Below, in pieces: positions 60,748-64,000 of a stretch of 64,000 nt of DNA (its first letter is position 1; the number at the start of each line of letters is the position of its first letter). The notes below the pieces were generated by a model. The model searched no databases. It was not told the DNA's origin and saw only the letters and a list, made by a program, of their open reading frames with translations. Position numbers and translations under genes: made by a program. This DNA is from Sphingobacterium spiritivorum ATCC 33861 (GTDB lineage Bacteria; Bacteroidota; Bacteroidia; Sphingobacteriales; Sphingobacteriaceae): contig NZ_GL379771.1 of the NCBI RefSeq assembly GCF_000143765.1, positions 310,001-374,000 of the forward strand. Direction: 5' to 3'.

Positions 60748-61168
60748 TTAAAGACTGATATGACAAGCATATACTTCTACTAATTAGTGCTACCCTATAT
60801 TTTAAAATAAGACCCAAAACTCACGTAAATTAAAACTGTTAAACAGCCATTTCTGGCGCAAGCGTCCGCTTGTGCCCGTTACTTTTATCGGTTCAGGCAC
60901 AAGCATTGCTGTGCTAATTCGTCAGGACAGTGACAACGGTTTGACCGGACTGTCCTTCTCTCCTTTTTAAGGAGAGATCCCGGTTTGACCGGGAGAGAGA
61001 TTAAAGACTGATATGACAAGCATATACTTGTGCTACCTATTGCTACTTCACGACTATACTGTTGGTGGAGAAACTAACAAACGCAGTTAGTGCGTTGCTG
61101 GTATCCGTATCGGTAAGACTATAGAGACACAAGCGATTCCCAATACTCTAAAATAAGACCCAAAACTC
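60748..61168. repeat. Composite intergenic repeat, two copies with hairpin-rich spacer
   Basis: A 29-bp word occurs identically at 60748-60776 and 61001-61029, and a 20-bp word TAAAATAAGACCCAAAACTC at 60803-60822 and 61149-61168. The spacer in copy 1 is 26 bp and in copy 2 119 bp. Between the copies lie hairpins such as GCGCAAGCG/CGCTTGTGC and a repeated GGTTTGACCGG. No coding frame is supported in 60696-61237. Confidence 0.75.
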
Positions 61169-61180
61169 GCGTTAAATAAA

Positions 61181-61212
61181 AAGAGCTGGTAAACATCAAT
61201 TTACCAGCTCTT
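61181..61212 (-). terminator. Terminator of pruA
   Basis: AAGAGCTGGTAAA pairs with TTTACCAGCTCTT around a 6-nt loop; the minus strand continues TTTTATTTAA. Confidence 0.92.
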
Positions 61213-61237
61213 CTATTGAATTTAACTTCTTCCTTAA

Positions 61238-62875
61238 TTATTCTCCTTTTTCCAGGAATGGATATCTGTAATCTGTATCCGGATTAAATGTTTCTTTGAT
61301 CGTACGTGGAGAGACCCAACGTAACAAATTAATCATCGAACCGGCTTTATCATTCGTACCCGAACCTCTGGCGCCACCGAAAGGCTGCTGACCAACTACT
61401 GCACCTGTACATTTATCATTTACATAAAAGTTACCTGCAGCATTGCGTAAAGCATGAGTAGCTTGTGTAATTGCATAACGATCCTGTGCAATTACAGATC
61501 CTGTAAGCGCATAAATAGATGTTTTATCGACCAGCTCTAAAGTTTCCTCCCACTTTTCATCTTCGTATACATACACAGTCAATACCGGACCAAACAGCTC
61601 TTCAGATAATGTCTCGTAGTCAGGTGTATTTGCTACGATAACTGTCGGATGGATAAAGTATCCTTTTGACTTATCATATGTACCTCCTACTATGATTTCT
61701 GCATCAGCAGAATCTTTAGCACGTTCAATGTATTTAGCCAATTTATCAAATGATTTTTCATCAATAACGGCGTTGATAAAGTTTGTAAAATCTTCTGTAC
61801 CTCCGATAGTGAATGACTGAATATCAGCAATCATTGATTTCTTTAATTCAGGCCATAATGATTTTGGAATATATACACGGGATGCTGCTGAACATTTTTG
61901 TCCCTGATATTCAAATGCGCCACGTACTATAGCTGTATTGGTAACTTTCAGATCTGCAGAAGGGTGTACCAGGATAAAATCTTTACCGCCGGTCTCTCCT
62001 ACGATACGAGGATATGTTTTGTATAAGTGAATGTTTTCACCGATAGTTTTCCAGATATTCTGAAATACTCCTGTAGAACCTGTAAAGTGGATACCTGCGA
62101 AATCAGGATGTTTGAAAATGATATCTCCCGCATCCGGACCGGAAACAAATACAAGATTAATAACTCCGTCCGGAAGACCTGCTTCTCTGAAGATCTCCAT
62201 CAATACATTTGCAGAATAGATCTGTGTATTGGAAGGCTTCCATACAACCACATTTCCCATCATAGCAACACATGAAGGCAAATTACCTGCAATAGCCGTA
62301 AAGTTGAATGGAGTCAAAGCAAATACGAACCCTTCCAGAGGCCGCTGCTCAAGACGGTTCCATACACCTTTTCCGGATACAGGAGGCTGCTGAGCATAGA
62401 TCTCACTCATATATTGTACATTGAAACGTAGAAAATCTACAATCTCACATGCAGAATCAATCTCTGCCTGATACGGGTTTTTAGATTGACCCAACATTGT
62501 AGCTGCATTCAGCTTATAGCGGTATTTACCTGCAATCAGATCAGCAGCTTTTAAGAAAATAGCAGCACGATCTTCCCATGCCAGGTTTTCCCAATCTTTC
62601 TTAGCAGCCAGAGCAGCATTGATGGCATCCGTAACATGCGTCTTGGTACCTTCACTATATTGTCCTAATACATGCTGATGATCATGCGGCGGAGTGATAT
62701 TGTTTTTTTTATCCGTACGGATTTCTTTCCCTCCGATAAACATCGGGACATCTATGTGTTTTGAACGCGCTTCTTCAATAGCTGCTTTCAATAATTTACG
62801 CTCATTACTTCCAACAGCGTAAGTATATACCGGTTCATTAACAGGAACAGGAACTTTGAAAAATCCTTTTAACAT
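61238..62875 (-). CDS. pruA: L-glutamate gamma-semialdehyde (1-pyrroline-5-carboxylate) dehydrogenase
   Basis: A 545-residue NAD-dependent aldehyde dehydrogenase that completes proline degradation to glutamate. Motifs: FTAIAGNLPSCVAMMGNVVVWKPS, HFTGSTGVFQNIW, the Glu in RIVGETGGKDFILVHPSA and the catalytic Cys in YQGQKCSAASRVY. Full length; a proline dehydrogenase domain is not fused to it and putA is not adjacent. Confidence 0.95.
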   Translation of the reverse strand: MLKGFFKVPVPVNEPVYTYAVGSNERKLLKAAIEEARSKHIDVPMFIGGKEIRTDKKNNITPPHDHQHVLGQYSEGTKTHVTDAINAALAAKKDWENLAWEDRAAIFLKAADLIAGKYRYKLNAATMLGQSKNPYQAEIDSACEIVDFLRFNVQYMSEIYAQQPPVSGKGVWNRLEQRPLEGFVFALTPFNFTAIAGNLPSCVAMMGNVVVWKPSNTQIYSANVLMEIFREAGLPDGVINLVFVSGPDAGDIIFKHPDFAGIHFTGSTGVFQNIWKTIGENIHLYKTYPRIVGETGGKDFILVHPSADLKVTNTAIVRGAFEYQGQKCSAASRVYIPKSLWPELKKSMIADIQSFTIGGTEDFTNFINAVIDEKSFDKLAKYIERAKDSADAEIIVGGTYDKSKGYFIHPTVIVANTPDYETLSEELFGPVLTVYVYEDEKWEETLELVDKTSIYALTGSVIAQDRYAITQATHALRNAAGNFYVNDKCTGAVVGQQPFGGARGSGTNDKAGSMINLLRWVSPRTIKETFNPDTDYRYPFLEKGE

Positions 62876-62949
62876 AAGTATTTAATTTTATTCAGTAACG
62901 TACTGATTTACACTATAAAATTACAGCAAAAACTATGGACTGTCAACCT

Positions 62950-63624
62950 TTAAGGCATATGCTTAAGGTTAGTGGAGAAAATGTGTTTAAACTTTTCCAA
63001 TTTCGGTTTAATGACATACTGACAATAGGCTTCGTCTGGATTGTTTGCATAATAATTCTGATGATAATCTTCTGCTTTATAAAACACTTTGAAAGGTTCA
63101 ACCTGTGTAACGATCGGTTTATCATAAAGCTTTTCATCGGTCATTTTTCGGATATAGTACCGCACTTTATCCAACTGGATTTTATTATGTACAAATATCG
63201 CAGAGCGATATTGCTCTCCTACGTCATTGCCCTGACGATTGAGCTGAGTTGGATCATGTGCAAGAAAAAATCCTTGTAAAAGCTGATCATAGGACACCAT
63301 ACGGGGATTATACACCACCTGTATCACTTCTGCATGACCTGTACCTCCCAATGACACCTGAGTATACGTCGGATCTTTAACGTGTCCTCCACTAAAACCG
63401 GACAGCACCTGTTCTACACCTTTTAATTCCTTAAACTGTGCTTCGATACACCAGAAGCATCCTGCAGCAAAAGTAGCTGTATCATGTTCGCTGTTTCGGG
63501 GTTGAGAAGGAAGGTGCTCAAAAGATATTTTTTCAGTTTTAGGTGAATGACAACCTGCAAACAATGTGGTCAACAACACAATCAGCAAAATATATTTACT
63601 TACACTTTTTATCTTCATGGCCAT
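62950..63624 (-). CDS. msrA: Peptide methionine-S-sulfoxide reductase, lipoprotein
   Basis: A 224-residue repair enzyme reducing Met-(S)-sulfoxide in proteins. The catalytic Cys56 is in AAGCFWCIEAQFKELKGV; GGTGHAEVIQVVYNP and GEQYRSAIFVH follow. A lipobox LLTTLFAGC (Cys25) makes it an envelope lipoprotein, unlike the cytoplasmic MsrA. No msrB domain is fused. It lies next to a superoxide dismutase gene, both being oxidative-stress functions. Confidence 0.94.
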   Translation of the reverse strand: MAMKIKSVSKYILLIVLLTTLFAGCHSPKTEKISFEHLPSQPRNSEHDTATFAAGCFWCIEAQFKELKGVEQVLSGFSGGHVKDPTYTQVSLGGTGHAEVIQVVYNPRMVSYDQLLQGFFLAHDPTQLNRQGNDVGEQYRSAIFVHNKIQLDKVRYYIRKMTDEKLYDKPIVTQVEPFKVFYKAEDYHQNYYANNPDEAYCQYVIKPKLEKFKHIFSTNLKHMP

Positions 63625-63630
63625 AAGTAT

Positions 63631-63661
63631 AAAAAAAGCGATGGAGATCCTCCATCGCTTT
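63631..63661 (-). terminator. Terminator of the superoxide dismutase gene
   Basis: GCGATGGAG and CTCCATCGC (63638-63646, 63650-63658) pair around ATC, extended by A-T pairs; a T7 run follows on the minus strand. Confidence 0.92.
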
Positions 63662-63684
63662 ACTTGAGTCGCTGTTCAGCGAAA

Positions 63685-64000
63685 TTATTTTTTAGCTGCA
63701 GCGTATCTTTCAGCGACAGCATCCCAATTAATCACATTGAAAATTGCTTCCAGATAGGCCGGGCGTTTGTTTTGATATTTTAAGTAGTAAGCATGTTCCC
63801 ACACATCTATACCCAATACCGGAGTTCCTTTTACTTCAGCAACATCCATTAAAGGGTTATCCTGATTTGGTGTAGAAGTAACTGCTAATTTGCCATCGGC
63901 ACCTACGATCAACCATGACCAACCGGAACCGAAACGTCCTGCACCTGCTTCCTGAAGTTTTTTCTTTAATTCATCAAATGAACCAAATGCCTCATCGATT
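63685..64000 (-). CDS. sodA: Fe/Mn superoxide dismutase, C-terminal part (5' end outside window)
   Basis: The visible 105 codons encode the C-terminal domain of an iron/manganese superoxide dismutase, which converts superoxide to hydrogen peroxide and oxygen. [14 protein letters not shown] and [34 protein letters not shown] are conserved; the metal ligands Asp and His are in DVWEHAYY. The frame is open to the right edge. Fe or Mn preference cannot be told from this fragment. Confidence 0.93.
   Translation of the reverse strand, partial: IDEAFGSFDELKKKLQEAGAGRFGSGWSWLIVGADGKLAVTSTPNQDNPLMDVAEVKGTPVLGIDVWEHAYYLKYQNKRPAYLEAIFNVINWDAVAERYAAAKK

Overview
The window looks like chromosomal DNA of a Bacteroidota species, most probably Sphingobacterium or a close Sphingobacteriaceae relative. 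The reasons are a SusC/SusD pair, many promoters of the Bacteroidota type (a -7 box TAnnTTTG, sometimes with TTTG 19 bp upstream), almost no Shine-Dalgarno sequences, AT-rich intergenic DNA and the overall gene content. The assignment rests on reading the sequence by eye, without a database search. Most of the window is ordinary core chromosome. No phage, complete insertion sequence, CRISPR array or rRNA was seen.

Layout. 1-0.9 kb: the 3' end of prfB (RF2) and three identical tRNA-Asp genes. 0.9-9.7 kb: a GH43 glycosidase, an ECF sigma factor followed by an anti-sigma-like/trypsin-like protease fusion, a TPM-domain protein, a 1-Cys peroxiredoxin, an acyl-CoA dehydrogenase, an unknown protein and a DoxX-like membrane protein. 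9.7-13.3 kb: topB and a dGTPase. 13.3-20.9 kb: a phenylalanine/tyrosine catabolic cluster with an amino-acid dehydrogenase, hppD, hmgA, a fumarylacetoacetate hydrolase, a flavin reductase-like protein and phenylalanine hydroxylase. 21-27.7 kb: galM, argH, rbfA, aat, a PLP enzyme and a DUF2027-like protein. 28-36 kb: heme synthesis genes hemA, fused hemCD, hemB and hemL, with a GH35 beta-galactosidase between hemB and hemL. 36.9-49.5 kb: a seven-gene amino-sugar utilisation locus on the minus strand (susC, susD, esterase-like hydrolase, GH109-like protein, nagB, MFS transporter, nagA), with a LacI-type regulator at its far end. 49.6-53.1 kb: an arginine operon (GNAT, argG, argC). 53.4-64 kb: peptidases, nth, recA, an endonuclease/phosphatase-fold protein, a repeat-rich gap, pruA, msrA and the 3' part of a superoxide dismutase gene.

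The most interesting signal is upstream of the arginine operon. A promoter box is followed by a 44-codon reading frame with four arginine codons among its last ten, whose stop codon lies in the loop of a hairpin. Further mutually exclusive pairings follow and end at a run of eight U residues before the GNAT gene. This is the architecture of a ribosome-mediated transcription attenuator that senses arginine, and I know of no such element described in Bacteroidota. Other points worth a second look are the sigma/anti-sigma-protease pair, two overlapping LacI-type operators at the susC promoter, a promoter-to-terminator unit of about 190 nt upstream of rbfA with no recognised gene, small reading frames in the hmgA leader and before the TPM gene, an 11-bp direct repeat with 22-bp period, and a composite intergenic repeat near 61 kb.

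The catabolic genes fit together: phenylalanine is hydroxylated to tyrosine, and HppD, HmgA and the FAH-family protein carry the later steps; no maleylacetoacetate isomerase is recognised here. In the amino-sugar locus the outer-membrane SusCD pair would import a glycan, the GH109-like enzyme and the hydrolase would trim it, the MFS protein would move the sugar inward, and NagA and NagB would feed it to glycolysis; the required kinase is not in this window.
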